From the NCBI RefSeq assembly GCF_016745395.1, contig NZ_JAERVJ010000009.1, positions 151,372 to 215,371 on the forward strand: a stretch of DNA of 64,000 nucleotides. The letters are read 5' to 3'. The translations under genes and the position numbers were made by a program. How positions within the stretch are numbered: position 1 is the stretch's first letter; each line of letters begins with the position of its first letter. The notes below the pieces were generated by a model. The model worked only from the letters and a program-made list of their open reading frames with translations. It made no database searches and was not told the origin of the DNA. Below, in pieces: positions 55,285 to 63,949 of the stretch. This DNA is from Methylocystis sp. Sn-Cys. GTDB taxonomy: Bacteria; Pseudomonadota; Alphaproteobacteria; Rhizobiales; Beijerinckiaceae.

Positions 55285-56367
55285 ATGGCCCTCGTCACCC
55301 TGCGACAGCTTCTCGATCACGCCGCCGAGCACGACTATGGCGTGCCCGCCTTCAACATCAACAATATGGAGCAGGGCCTCGCGGTGCTGGAGGCGGCCGC
55401 CGCCGTCGATGCGCCGGTCATCATCCAGGCCTCGCGCGGCGCGCGCAATTACGCCAACGACATCATGCTCGCCAAGATGATCGAGGCGCTCATCGCCATG
55501 TATCCCGACATCCCGATCGTGATGCACCAGGACCATGGCAATAGCGAAGCCACCTGCGCCAGCGCCATCCGCTTCGGCTTCTCCTCGGTGATGATGGACG
55601 GCTCGCTCAAGGCCGACGGCAAGACGCCCGCCGACTATCAATACAATGTCGACGTCACCCGCCGCGTCGTCGATCTCGCGCATTGGGTCGGCGCCTCGGT
55701 CGAGGGCGAGCTCGGCGTGCTCGGCTCGCTGGAGACCGGCGAAGGCGAGAAGGAAGACGGCCACGGCGCCGAAGGCAAGCTCAGCCACGACCAGTTGCTG
55801 ACCGACCCGGCGCAAGCCGAGGATTTCGTCGCCCGCACCAAAGTCGACGCGCTCGCCATCGCCATGGGCACCTCGCACGGCGCCTACAAATTCACGCGCA
55901 AGCCCGACGGCGCGATCCTCGCGATGAAGGTGGTCGAGGAAATCCACCGCCGCCTGCCCAACACCCATCTCGTGATGCACGGCTCGTCCTCGGTGCCGCA
56001 GGAGCTGCAGGACGCCTTCAACGCCGCCGGCGGCGAAATGCCCCAGACCTGGGGCGTGCCGGTTGAGGAAATCCAGCGCGGCATCAAATTCGGCGTGCGC
56101 AAGATCAACATCGACACCGACTGCCGCATCGCCATGACCGCCGCCATCCGCGCGACGCTGAACAAGAACAAGGGCGAGTTCGACCCGCGCAAATATCTAA
56201 AGCCCGCGCAGGACGCCATGGTGAAGGTCTGCAAGCAGCGCTACGAGGAATTCGGCACGGCCGGCCAGGCGAGCAAGATCAAGCCCGTGCCGATGGCGGA
56301 GATGGCCAAGCGCTACGCCAGCGGCGCGCTCGATCCGCAGTTCGCGACGAAGAAGGCGGCGGAGTGA
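55285..56367 (+). CDS. fba: class II fructose-1,6-bisphosphate aldolase (Calvin-cycle subtype)
   Basis: A 360-residue Zn-dependent aldolase. Metal-site and active-site segments include [69 protein letters not shown] and [16 protein letters not shown]. The long form with the [20 protein letters not shown] insert is that of CbbA-type enzymes. Co-location with prk and tkt supports a role in carbon assimilation as well as gluconeogenesis. A GC-rich hairpin at 56383-56407, without a T-run, follows. Confidence 0.95.
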   Translation: MALVTLRQLLDHAAEHDYGVPAFNINNMEQGLAVLEAAAAVDAPVIIQASRGARNYANDIMLAKMIEALIAMYPDIPIVMHQDHGNSEATCASAIRFGFSSVMMDGSLKADGKTPADYQYNVDVTRRVVDLAHWVGASVEGELGVLGSLETGEGEKEDGHGAEGKLSHDQLLTDPAQAEDFVARTKVDALAIAMGTSHGAYKFTRKPDGAILAMKVVEEIHRRLPNTHLVMHGSSSVPQELQDAFNAAGGEMPQTWGVPVEEIQRGIKFGVRKINIDTDCRIAMTAAIRATLNKNKGEFDPRKYLKPAQDAMVKVCKQRYEEFGTAGQASKIKPVPMAEMAKRYASGALDPQFATKKAAE

Positions 56368-56503
56368 GGGTTTGACGACGTACCTCGGCCGGGGCTCCCG
56401 GCCGAGGATGGAATGGAGTTCGCTCGATTCCGTTCGAGCGCGCAGCCGCCTTTTCGACAAAGTCATTATTGCAATCGACTACAATCGAGCGGTGAACTAT
56501 ACT

Positions 56504-57013
56504 ATGGACTTTTTAGCTCATTTCAAGGATATAGCATCAATCGCCACACCGTTTATCATTGCAGCGTTTGGATTTATCATCAATTCGACAATTCAGAAAC
56601 AGAATAAGCTCGCCGAACGAAGCTCTGCTCTTGCAAAGCAATGGGCCGACGAGTTCGCAAAATCGTCAAGTGAGATAGATGAGAAGGCGACATCTGTAGT
56701 AGCCACATACTTCAAACTAAAAAACAAAGACTCCTTCGTAACGGGGGACATCGACGAAGAGCTTAAGAAATTTGATCAGTATATAAGAGACACCGCTTAT
56801 TTTCTTGCCATTGAACGGCTTAGGCTGGAGAAGTTCGTCCCCCTTGCGCCGCGAAATGGAGACGACCTGCTTGCGGCATTCGATGAGTTGCACAAGGAAA
56901 TACTGACGTGGTTCAGCAACAAGGGTGGAGACGTGGAAAAGCTCCGCGCAAAACAGGCTAAATTCAATAGCTTATCTCGCAGACTTCACCGTGAAATACT
57001 TGAACTGGACTAG
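56504..57013 (+). CDS. AT-rich foreign gene: membrane-anchored helical protein
   Basis: A 169-residue protein with one N-terminal hydrophobic segment (ASIATPFIIAAFGFIINSTI) and a long charged helical remainder (RSSALAKQWADEFAKSSSEI, VEKLRAKQAKFNSLSRRLHR). Its DNA is clearly more AT-rich than its neighbours and uses codons such as ATA and TTA that they avoid, which signals recent transfer. I do not recognise the family. ATG at 56504 is used; the frame is open from 56372. Confidence 0.65.
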   Translation: MDFLAHFKDIASIATPFIIAAFGFIINSTIQKQNKLAERSSALAKQWADEFAKSSSEIDEKATSVVATYFKLKNKDSFVTGDIDEELKKFDQYIRDTAYFLAIERLRLEKFVPLAPRNGDDLLAAFDELHKEILTWFSNKGGDVEKLRAKQAKFNSLSRRLHREILELD

Positions 57014-57181
57014 CTGACTGCTTCTTCTGCGCCCGTTTTTCAACGCGACCGCCGCGCCTCGAGCCGCCGCGTTCATGCCGCGTCCTTTCGATTGGCGCCC
57101 CAGCTCCTCTCAAGGTGCTTTCAGGCTTGAATGGGCCCTCCTCGAGATTAATATCCTCAGCAGACGATTGGGAGCCCTCAC

Positions 57182-57439
57182 ATGTCCTCGGATGAAATCG
57201 TCCAGGCCCGGATCGACTCGGAGACGAAGAGACGCGCCGCGGCCGTCCTGGAGGGGATGGGCCTGTCGATCTCGGACGCCATCCGCCTGCTGATGCTGCG
57301 CATTGTCGATCAGCAGCGCCTGCCTTTCGAAACCGGCGCGCCAAACGCCGAAACCGTCGAGGCGATGAACGAATTGGCTTCGGGCAAGGGGGAGCGGTTC
57401 AGCAACGCGACCGAGCTTTTCAAAGACCTGGATCTTTGA
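57182..57439 (+). CDS. RelB/DinJ-family antitoxin
   Basis: An 85-residue protein with a ribbon-helix-helix N-terminus (IVQARIDSETKRRAAAVLEG, MGLSISDAIRLLMLRIVDQQ) and a C-terminal toxin-binding tail (NAETVEAMNELASGKGERFS). It directly precedes, without a gap, a YafQ-type toxin gene. It should neutralise the toxin and repress the pair's promoter. Confidence 0.92.
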   Translation: MSSDEIVQARIDSETKRRAAAVLEGMGLSISDAIRLLMLRIVDQQRLPFETGAPNAETVEAMNELASGKGERFSNATELFKDLDL

Positions 57440-57712
57440 ATGCTGACGCCGGTCCGGTCCGGGCGCTTCAAAAAGGATGTGAAGCTCGCCGAGAGGCGCG
57501 GCAAAGACCTCGATAAGCTCAAAGCCGTCCTCCTGCTCTTGCTCGAAGGCGCTTCGCTCCCGCCCGATTATCGCGACCATCCGTTGAAAGGCGAATGGAA
57601 AGGTTTTCGCGATCTGCATATTGAGCCCGACTGGCTGCTGATTTACCGCATCGAAGGCGAGGAACTGCAGCTCGCCCGCACTGGATCGCATGCGGACCTC
57701 TTCGACGAGTAG
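57440..57712 (+). CDS. YafQ-family mRNA interferase toxin
   Basis: A 90-residue RelE-superfamily toxin. The catalytic residues known from E. coli YafQ are in matching positions: His47 (YRDHPLKG), His60 and Asp64 (RDLHIEPDWLLIY) and His84 (RTGSHADLF), so it is probably active. YafQ-type toxins cut mRNA on the ribosome. It starts one base after the antitoxin stop; together they form a complete module 12 bp upstream of rpe. Confidence 0.93.
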   Translation: MLTPVRSGRFKKDVKLAERRGKDLDKLKAVLLLLLEGASLPPDYRDHPLKGEWKGFRDLHIEPDWLLIYRIEGEELQLARTGSHADLFDE

Positions 57713-57724
57713 GATAAATCGCCC

Positions 57725-58408
57725 GTGCCGCCCAACGCCATCATCGCCCCTTCCATCCTCTCCGCCGACTTCGCCAGGCTCGGCGAGGAAACCCGCGCCA
57801 TGGAGGCTGCTGGCGCCGATTGGATTCACCTCGACGTGATGGACGGGCATTTTGTGCCCAACATCACCTTCGGCCCCGCCGTGGTCGCGGCGCTGCGGCC
57901 GCACACCAAGCTGCCGCTCGACGTGCATCTGATGATCTCGCCCATCGACCCCTATATCGGCGCCTTTGCCGACGCCGGGGCGGACATCATCACGGTCCAT
58001 GCGGAAGGCGGTCCGCATCTGCATCGCTCGCTGCAGACCATTCGCGCGCGCGGCAAGAAGGCGGGCGTCTCGCTCAATCCGGCGACGCATGAGAGCGCGC
58101 TGCAATATGTGCTCGACGACATCGACCTCATCCTCGTCATGAGCGTCAACCCGGGCTTCGGCGGCCAGAGTTTTATTCCCGCCCAGCTCGCCAAAATCCG
58201 CGCCATCCGAGAGATGATCGGCCCCCGCCCCATCCGCCTCGAAGTCGACGGCGGCGTGACGCCCGAGACCGCCCCCGCCATCGTCGAAGCCGGCGCCGAC
58301 GCGCTGGTCGCGGGCTCGGCGGCCTTCCGCGGCGGGCCCTCCCAATATGCCGGCAACATCGCGGCGCTGCACGCCGCGGCGGCGAGCGCCGGGGCCGTAT
58401 CGGTCTAG
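57725..58408 (+). CDS. rpe: ribulose-phosphate 3-epimerase
   Basis: A 227-residue TIM-barrel enzyme interconverting ribulose-5-P and xylulose-5-P. Motifs: [60 protein letters not shown] and [13 protein letters not shown]. The start is GTG. It links functionally with prk, tkt and fba but is separated from them by the foreign gene and the toxin-antitoxin pair. Confidence 0.96.
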   Translation: MPPNAIIAPSILSADFARLGEETRAMEAAGADWIHLDVMDGHFVPNITFGPAVVAALRPHTKLPLDVHLMISPIDPYIGAFADAGADIITVHAEGGPHLHRSLQTIRARGKKAGVSLNPATHESALQYVLDDIDLILVMSVNPGFGGQSFIPAQLAKIRAIREMIGPRPIRLEVDGGVTPETAPAIVEAGADALVAGSAAFRGGPSQYAGNIAALHAAAASAGAVSV

Positions 58409-58444
58409 CGCTATTTCCGCTTGAACCGCTCACACCGGGCCGCT

Positions 58445-58548
58445 GTCATTCCCGGCGGGCCGAACGCCCGATCGGGAATCCAGAGCCACAAGAGCGCTAG
58501 TTTTGCTCTGGATTCCGGATCGCTCGCGTCGCGAGCGTCGGGAATGAT
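58445..58548. repeat. dispersed repeat, family A (opposite orientation)
   Basis: A unit from GTCATTCCCGGCGGGCCGAA to GAGCGTCGGGAATGAT, with the central CCAGAGC / GCTCTGG pair. It abuts a second A unit that starts at its end. Confidence 0.8.
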
Positions 58549-58790
58549 ACGAGATCCGCTTGATTGGTTCGGCGCCATTCCCGACGCTCGCGCCGTTTGG
58601 ACACACAGGAAATCACTGCCGTCATTGCGAGGAGGCGGAGCCGACGAAGCAATCCAGGGCCGCATCGCTGCCCTGGATTGCTTCGCTTCGCTCGCAATGA
58701 CGGGCTCTGAGCAGAGCCAGCGCTTTTGTGGCTCTGGATTCCCGGTCGGGCTTCAAGGCCCAATGCGAGCTGTTCAAACGGAAATGGTAT
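58549..58790. repeat. family A repeat split by an inserted family B repeat
   Basis: The A flank ACGAGATCCGCTTGATTGG and first arm CCATTCCCGACGCTCGCG are followed by a short unrelated piece. A complete B unit comes next (58621-58701), then the rest of A (GTGGCTCTGGATTCCCGGTC and GAGCTGTTCAAACGGAAATG). This is a nested arrangement. With the preceding A unit it fills the 460-bp rpe-antiporter gap. Confidence 0.75.
58621..58701. repeat. dispersed hairpin repeat, family B (copy 8, inside an A unit)
   Basis: GTCATTGCGAGGAGGCGGAG to CGCTCGCAATGAC, full length, sitting inside the family A unit described above. Confidence 0.85.
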
Positions 58791-58868
58791 GACACGAGCC
58801 AATCGAACCAATTTCCAACAACGCCCGCCTTTCAATCGGCGCCGCTCATGCTCTAGGCTGGGAGCGAT

Positions 58869-60464
58869 ATGACCCACGCCCCTTTCACGATCCTTCTCGC
58901 GCTGCTCATTGCCGCGCTGCTTTTGTCGCTTGTCGCCAAGCATCTGAGGATGCCGCCCGCCGCCGCCTATGTCATCGGCGGCATGGCGCTGGCGCTCACC
59001 CCCGCCAAGCCGCCCTTCACGATCGACCCGGAATTCATCCTGACGCTCTTTCTGCCGCCGCTGCTGCAGGCGAGCGCCTATTTCACCGTCTGGCGCGATT
59101 TCAAAGCCAATCTGCGGCCGATCCTCATGCTCGCCATCGGCGCGGTGATCTTCACCACGCTCGTCGTCGGCCTCGTCGTGCATGCGTTGCTGCCAGAGCT
59201 GCCGCTCGCGGCCGGCTTTTGCCTGGGCGCCATCGTCTCGCCGCCCGACGCCGTCGCCGCCAAAGCTGTTTTGCAGCGCGTCCCGGTCCCGCCGCGGCTC
59301 GTGACGATCCTCGAAGGCGAGAGTCTCGTCAACGACGCCTCCGGGCTGATGCTCTACCGCCTGGCGGCGGCCGCTGCGCTCACCGGCGTCTTCGACTGGT
59401 CGGACGCCGCGATCATGTTCGGCCGCCTGTCGGCGGGGGGCGTCGCCGTCGGCCTCGTCGCGGGCCTCTTCGCCAACGGCGCCATGTCGCGCCTGCGCGA
59501 CACGCAGCTCCTCATTCTCGCAAGCTTCCTCATCTCCTGGGCGACCTATGTCGGCGCCGAGGCGCTGCATGTCTCCGGCGTATTGGCCGTGGTGACGGCC
59601 GGACTCCTGATGGGCTGGGCCCAGCACGCCATTCTCGATGCGCAAAGCCGCATCGAGATGCAGACGGTCTGGCGCGCCGCCGTCTTCGTCATGGAGGCGA
59701 TGGTTTTCATCCTGATCGGACTGGCGCTGCGCAAGGTCGTCGAAGGACTCGGCGGCGTCAATGCGGCCGCCGCCTCGGCCGTTGTCAACGCGTTGATCGT
59801 CACCGCCGCCGTCATCGGCGCGCGCTTTGTCTGGGTGTTCCCCGCCACTTATCTGCCGCGCCTCGCGCCCGCCGTGCGCAATTATGACCCCTGCCCGTCC
59901 GTCTCCGTCCCCATCGTCGTCGGCTGGGCGGGCATGCGCGGCGTCGTGAGCCTTGCCGCGGCGCTCGCTTTGCCGGCCGATTTTCCCGGCCGTGATTTCA
60001 TCGTGCTGGCGACCTTCGTCGTCATCGCCGTCACCGTGCTTTTGCAAGGCGCAACGCTCGGCCCACTCGTCGATTGGCTGAAGCCGACCGCCCGTCCCCC
60101 CGGCGCGGTTGCGCATCTCGACGACCACGCGGCGCGCGAGAAGGTCTATCAGGCGGCGATTCTCGTGGTTGCCGCCGAAGTCGATGGGGACGGCAAGGAG
60201 CGGCATCCCATGCTACTCGAGGATTACCGGCGCCGCGTGGCGATCCACCGACGCGCCCAGCGCGAGGGCGACGCGCTGATTGAAACCAAGCGCGCCCATT
60301 TCGCCATGGCGCTCGCCGCCGTTGGCGGCGCGCGCGCGGAGCTTTTGCGCCTGCATCGCGCCGGAGACATCCACGACGCGACGCTGCACGCGATCGAAGC
60401 GGAGCTCGATCTGGAAGAGTCGCGATTGCAGCGCCTCTCCGGCGAGGCCGCGCCGGCGCATTGA
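58869..60464 (+). CDS. CPA1-family Na+/H+ antiporter
   Basis: A 531-residue membrane protein with about 12 helices and the CPA1 ion-site motifs: GFCLGAIVSPPDAVAAKAVL and LEGESLVNDASGLMLYRLAA (the Asp pair), then VVGWAGMRGVVSLAAALALP. A cytosolic C-terminal tail of about 130 helical residues follows. It exchanges protons for Na+ or K+ at the inner membrane. Monocistronic between repeats. Confidence 0.92.
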   Translation: MTHAPFTILLALLIAALLLSLVAKHLRMPPAAAYVIGGMALALTPAKPPFTIDPEFILTLFLPPLLQASAYFTVWRDFKANLRPILMLAIGAVIFTTLVVGLVVHALLPELPLAAGFCLGAIVSPPDAVAAKAVLQRVPVPPRLVTILEGESLVNDASGLMLYRLAAAAALTGVFDWSDAAIMFGRLSAGGVAVGLVAGLFANGAMSRLRDTQLLILASFLISWATYVGAEALHVSGVLAVVTAGLLMGWAQHAILDAQSRIEMQTVWRAAVFVMEAMVFILIGLALRKVVEGLGGVNAAAASAVVNALIVTAAVIGARFVWVFPATYLPRLAPAVRNYDPCPSVSVPIVVGWAGMRGVVSLAAALALPADFPGRDFIVLATFVVIAVTVLLQGATLGPLVDWLKPTARPPGAVAHLDDHAAREKVYQAAILVVAAEVDGDGKERHPMLLEDYRRRVAIHRRAQREGDALIETKRAHFAMALAAVGGARAELLRLHRAGDIHDATLHAIEAELDLEESRLQRLSGEAAPAH

Positions 60465-60482
60465 TGCGCCTTTAGAGCCGCC

Positions 60483-60563
60483 GTCATTGCGAGCGAAGCG
60501 AAGCAACCCAGGGCCGCGTTGCTGCCCTGGGTTGCTTCGTCGGCTTCGCCTCCTCGCAATGAC
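60483..60563. repeat. dispersed hairpin repeat, family B (copy 9)
   Basis: GTCATTGCGAGCGAAGCG to CTCCTCGCAATGAC, full length, in the gap between the antiporter and the pyruvate-kinase-like gene. Confidence 0.85.
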
Positions 60564-60639
60564 GGCGGAGCGGAACGACGCCGTGTAACAGTCCTGTCGC
60601 TTCGCTCATGCTTAAATCACGCGAGGAGGCGGTGAGCTG

Positions 60640-62076
60640 ATGGACACGACCGAGCGCGATCTCAGGACGCTGCGCGACGACGTCGCGGCCCTGCGCGAGG
60701 CAGTCCAAACGGAAGGCGACGCGCGCCTCGCCGATTGGGGCGCCGCAGCAGCGGCGATGCCCGGCGCCCGCAACCTTGCTTATTACCTCGCCCTGCGCGG
60801 GCGCAACCTGATCGCGCTGCAATTGCGCCTCGCTTCTTACGGCCTCTCCTCGCTCGGGCGGAGCGAAGCGGATGTGCTCGGCGCGCTCGATGCGCTTCTT
60901 TCGACTCTGCGCCGGCTCTGCGGAGAGACCGCGGCTTATCCCGCGCGCCGAAGCGACGACGCCCTCGCCGCCGCTTGCGACCAGATATTCGGCGACGGCG
61001 ACACGCGCACCCGCATCATGGCGACTCTGCCGAGCGAAGCCGCCGACGATCCCGGCCTCGTCGCCGCGCTGATCGACGCGGGTATGGATTGCGCCCGGAT
61101 CAATTGCGCGCACGATGACGCCGCCGCCTGGGCGCGCATGGCGGGCCATGTCCGCTCGGCCGCCGAGCGGCTCGGGCGGCCCTGCCGCGTGCTGATGGAC
61201 GTCGCCGGCCCCAAGCTGCGCTTGGAAGAGGTGCGCGGGCCCGAGAAATGCCGCCTCTTCGCCGGCGACCGCCTGCGCCTCGTCGATCAACTCGATAAGC
61301 GCGGCAAGGGGATCGCCGCGGCGTTGAATTTCCCACGCATCGTCGGCCAACTCCAGGCGGGCGCCGAGATTTCCTTCGACGACGGCAAGGCCTCTGGCCG
61401 TGTCCTTGCCCGCGAAAGCGACGGCGTCGAAATCGAGATCACTGCAGCCCGCGCCAAGGGGCTGCGGCTCAAGCCTGGCAAGGGCGTCAATCTTCCCGCC
61501 GTCGACCTCGAGCTTTCGCCGTTGACGCCCAAGGATCTGGCCGATCTCGACGCCGTCGCAAAGCTCGCCGACCTTGTCGGCTTCTCCTTCGTGCAGCGGG
61601 TCGAGGACATCGCTTTGCTCGATCGTGAGCTTGCCGCCCGGCGCCCGGATGCGCCCCGGCAGGGCCTCGTGCTCAAGATCGAGACGCCGCGCGCGATCCG
61701 CAACCTTCCGAGGCTGATCGTGGCCGCGGCGGCGCGTGGTCCGGCTGCTGTCATGATCGCGCGCGGCGATCTCGCCGTGGAAGTCGGCTTCGTGCGTCTT
61801 TCGGAGATGCAGGAGGAGATTCTCTGGCTCTGCGAGGCCGCGCATGTCCCCGTGATCTGGGCGACCCAGGTGCTCGATCAATTCGTCCACGAAGGCGTCG
61901 CCAGCCGCCCCGAAACGACCGACGCCGCCATGGCGCAGCGCGCCGATTGCGTCATGCTCAACAAGGGCAGCTATCTGCCGCAGGGCGTGCGCTTCTTGCG
62001 CGAAGTGCTCGGGCGCATGGAGCGCCACCAATCCAAGAAATTCCCCAGGCTGGCGCGGCTCGAGGCGTGGTCTTGA
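60640..62076 (+). CDS. divergent pyruvate-kinase-like protein
   Basis: A 478-residue protein. Residues about 1-120 are a helical extension absent from normal pyruvate kinases. From about 122 a PK barrel begins (TRTRIMATLPSEA) with a B-domain, the catalytic-lysine region LKIETP (Lys346) and ARGDLAVEVGF. The usual NFSHG is NCAHD here, RGDLGVE is RGDLAVE, SGETA is replaced by NKGSY, and the C-terminal regulatory domain is missing. PK activity is uncertain; it may be a PK paralogue with altered regulation. Confidence 0.8.
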   Translation: MDTTERDLRTLRDDVAALREAVQTEGDARLADWGAAAAAMPGARNLAYYLALRGRNLIALQLRLASYGLSSLGRSEADVLGALDALLSTLRRLCGETAAYPARRSDDALAAACDQIFGDGDTRTRIMATLPSEAADDPGLVAALIDAGMDCARINCAHDDAAAWARMAGHVRSAAERLGRPCRVLMDVAGPKLRLEEVRGPEKCRLFAGDRLRLVDQLDKRGKGIAAALNFPRIVGQLQAGAEISFDDGKASGRVLARESDGVEIEITAARAKGLRLKPGKGVNLPAVDLELSPLTPKDLADLDAVAKLADLVGFSFVQRVEDIALLDRELAARRPDAPRQGLVLKIETPRAIRNLPRLIVAAAARGPAAVMIARGDLAVEVGFVRLSEMQEEILWLCEAAHVPVIWATQVLDQFVHEGVASRPETTDAAMAQRADCVMLNKGSYLPQGVRFLREVLGRMERHQSKKFPRLARLEAWS

Positions 62077-62138
62077 GCCAAATGCCATACTCCCGGGTTG
62101 CAGAGCGGCGCCGGCCGCATTATGGAGAGCGAGCGCTT

Positions 62139-62213
62139 TGGGGCGTCGCCAAGTGGTAAGGCAGCGGATTTTGATTCCGCCATACGGAGGTTCGAATCCT
62201 CCCGCCCCAGCCA
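62139..62213 (+). tRNA. tRNA-Gln (anticodon TTG)
   Basis: The 75-nt cloverleaf includes an encoded CCA. The acceptor arm TGGGGCG pairs with CGCCCCA, the anticodon arm is GCGGA-TTTTGAT-TCCGC (anticodon TTG), and the T arm is GGAGG-TTCGAAT-CCTCC. The D-arm has the usual AAGTGGTAAGGC. I see no duplicated tRNA end downstream, so no sign of an integrated element here. Confidence 0.97.
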
Positions 62214-62395
62214 CAACCGGACAACATGTTGTCGACGAAAAGCGCGTCTGAGCCCGGGCAGGTTTTTCACGTCCCGTAAGCTCGCAAGGGCCGCCGCCCC
62301 ATTCATGCCTGCTTGATGGATACTATCCAGCTCATGGTGCGGAATCTGTCGCGAAGGCGACCGTCACAACTCGAATTGAACAAGGCTAAAGTAAA

Positions 62396-62587
62396 ATGAG
62401 CGCGCGGAGTTCGACCCCCTTGGCAGTCGCCATCCTTGGCTTGTTGCTGGCGATCGTGAGCTACGGAATCAAAGATCCGAAACTTGCGACCCTCGTCTAT
62501 GGATCAGGGCTCATTTCCGCCGGCTTCGCCGTGCTGCATTGGTTCATGATTCCCATCCAGGGACGCAAGGTTCCGCCGAGCCTTTGA
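62396..62587 (+). CDS. small two-helix membrane protein
   Basis: A 63-residue protein with two hydrophobic segments (LAVAILGLLLAIVSYGI and LVYGSGLISAGFAVLHWFMI) joined by a short polar turn, a helical hairpin. No recognised family. It starts 183 bp past tRNA-Gln. Confidence 0.5.
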   Translation: MSARSSTPLAVAILGLLLAIVSYGIKDPKLATLVYGSGLISAGFAVLHWFMIPIQGRKVPPSL

Positions 62588-62631
62588 CGGCCCTTCGTCG
62601 TCGCGACCAACAGGCGCAGCGCCCCTGCGCC

Positions 62632-62715
62632 TCACCATCCCGCGACGAAAATCTCGACGAAGGCGGCAAAGTAAAGCAGAGCCACGACGCCGACGACCAC
62701 TTTGTCTTCCGCCAT
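62632..62715 (-). CDS. 27-residue single-pass membrane microprotein
   Basis: The minus-strand ORF encodes MAEDKVVVGVVALLYFAAFV followed by EIFVAGW and a TGA. A strong ribosome-binding site, GGGGAGGAC, sits 6 bases upstream of the ATG. The form (short charged N-terminus, one 18-residue helix) resembles accessory microproteins such as CydX or KdpF, but it is not a clear member of any. It is below the usual gene-calling limit. Confidence 0.5.
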   Translation of the reverse strand: MAEDKVVVGVVALLYFAAFVEIFVAGW

Positions 62716-63221
62716 TGTTGCGTCCTCCCCGCGCAGGCCTCCCAAGGGCCAAACCTAAAGTCCGCGGCCTTGGAGAAAAGGGCGCCAGCGGGATTTTTGC
62801 GGAGGGACGCACCGATACAAGACGCAGCGATATTCCTTCGGGGGCGTCTTCTTCCCTTTCGCGTTCTGCGCCATTCCATAAACGCAGCACGAACCTGCTC
62901 GAACAGGCGCGGCTGGAGGAAGCCGTAATCGTAGCGATCCGAGCGTGGGAGTTTGGCGCACCGCCACTTTCGGAGCGGCCCATGCCTTCGAAGTCTTGGC
63001 GATCTGAAATTCTGATTTTCGTAGGTCAATTACTGGAAAGTTGCAATTTGGAGGCGGCAACGGCCTCACGATCAGCCGCCTAATATCCGACTGCGGGACG
63101 CGCCTGCGCCGGTTCCGTTTCGGCCACGGATAGAGTAGGAGAAGCTACTTCCCTCTCGCGCGCTTTCCGCTCGCATAGAAATCATGCGAGTGATAGGAAC
63201 GCTTGCAGATTCAAAAAGCTG
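62716..63221. other. intergenic region with no recognised gene
   Basis: Open frames exist on both strands but they are arginine/serine-rich, lack ribosome-binding sites and resemble no family, so I treat them as noise. No RNA gene is recognised. Composition is slightly less GC-rich than the coding parts. Confidence 0.5.
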
Positions 63222-63269
63222 GAGCGCATCCCTATCGCAAAGGTCTTTCAACTTTTGCGGAATGCGCTC
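63222..63269. repeat. small palindrome upstream of the YjdM gene
   Basis: Perfect 8-bp ends GAGCGCAT / ATGCGCTC enclose CAAAGGTCTTTCAACTTTTG-like inner arms. This is a familiar kind of short rhizobial intergenic palindrome. It ends 24 bp before the start codon at 63293. Confidence 0.55.
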
Positions 63270-63292
63270 TAAGACACAGGAAATGGATAGAC

Positions 63293-63634
63293 ATGAAGTG
63301 TCCAAAATGCGGTTCGGAATATGCTTACCAGGATGGCGCTTTGTGGACTTGCCCGGAATGCGCGCATGAGTGGAACGAAGCGGAGGCTGCGCCTGAAGCT
63401 CCAGCGCAAGGCGAAGGTGTGCGCGACGCCAATGGCAATCCGCTGGCGACGGGCGATACGGTGAGCCTGATCAAGGATTTGAAGGTCAAGGGATCATCCT
63501 CGACCGTTAAAAGCGGCGCCAAGGTCAAAAACATCCGCTTGGTCGACGATGCTGTCGACGGTCATAATATCGCGTGTAAAATCGATGGGATTGGCGCGAT
63601 CTATCTCAAATCGGAGTTTGTCAGGAAGGCTTGA
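63293..63634 (+). CDS. YjdM/PhnA-family zinc-ribbon protein
   Basis: A 113-residue protein with an N-terminal zinc ribbon ([25 protein letters not shown]: two CxxC pairs) and the PhnA/YjdM beta-barrel domain ([40 protein letters not shown]). It is historically named for the phosphonate operon, but no phn genes are present; the biochemical role is not settled. AGGAAATGG lies upstream of the ATG. Confidence 0.92.
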   Translation: MKCPKCGSEYAYQDGALWTCPECAHEWNEAEAAPEAPAQGEGVRDANGNPLATGDTVSLIKDLKVKGSSSTVKSGAKVKNIRLVDDAVDGHNIACKIDGIGAIYLKSEFVRKA

Positions 63635-63949
63635 TTGCTTGGCGCCGCGGCGCGGCCTTGAGGCCGCATGGCGTCCTTCCCCTCAGAATTGCGGAGCCAA
63701 AGGCAGCGACAGCCCCGCAATTGCTTGCCGGCAAGTGAGCAGCGATTGTCCTGCAACCATTCCTTTCCAGCAATCTGTTCGCAATAGAAGGCGGCGCGCA
63801 CTTGCGCCTCGATCGCGTGCGCGCTCGCCGAGAACGGATCGCCGGCGGCGTGGGGCCGCGCCGGCGCACGATGCCGGGTCGAGTTCTGCAGACGCCTTTC
63901 GGCGCGGCGAGAAGGCTTTTTTCAGGGCTCTTTTGGGGAAACGTGAGCT
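63635..63949. other. intergenic region, nothing recognised
   Basis: 315 bp between the YjdM gene and the tRNA. No open frame with a ribosome-binding site or family resemblance, and no clear hairpin with a T-run. Confidence 0.5.

Noticed and set aside
58497..60206. Long minus-strand open frame (569 codons) opposite the antiporter
   Set aside because: Charged low-complexity antisense translation that also runs through repeats A and B.
62139..62213. tRNA-Gln as an integration site
   Set aside because: No repeated tRNA 3' end and no integrase follow within the window.
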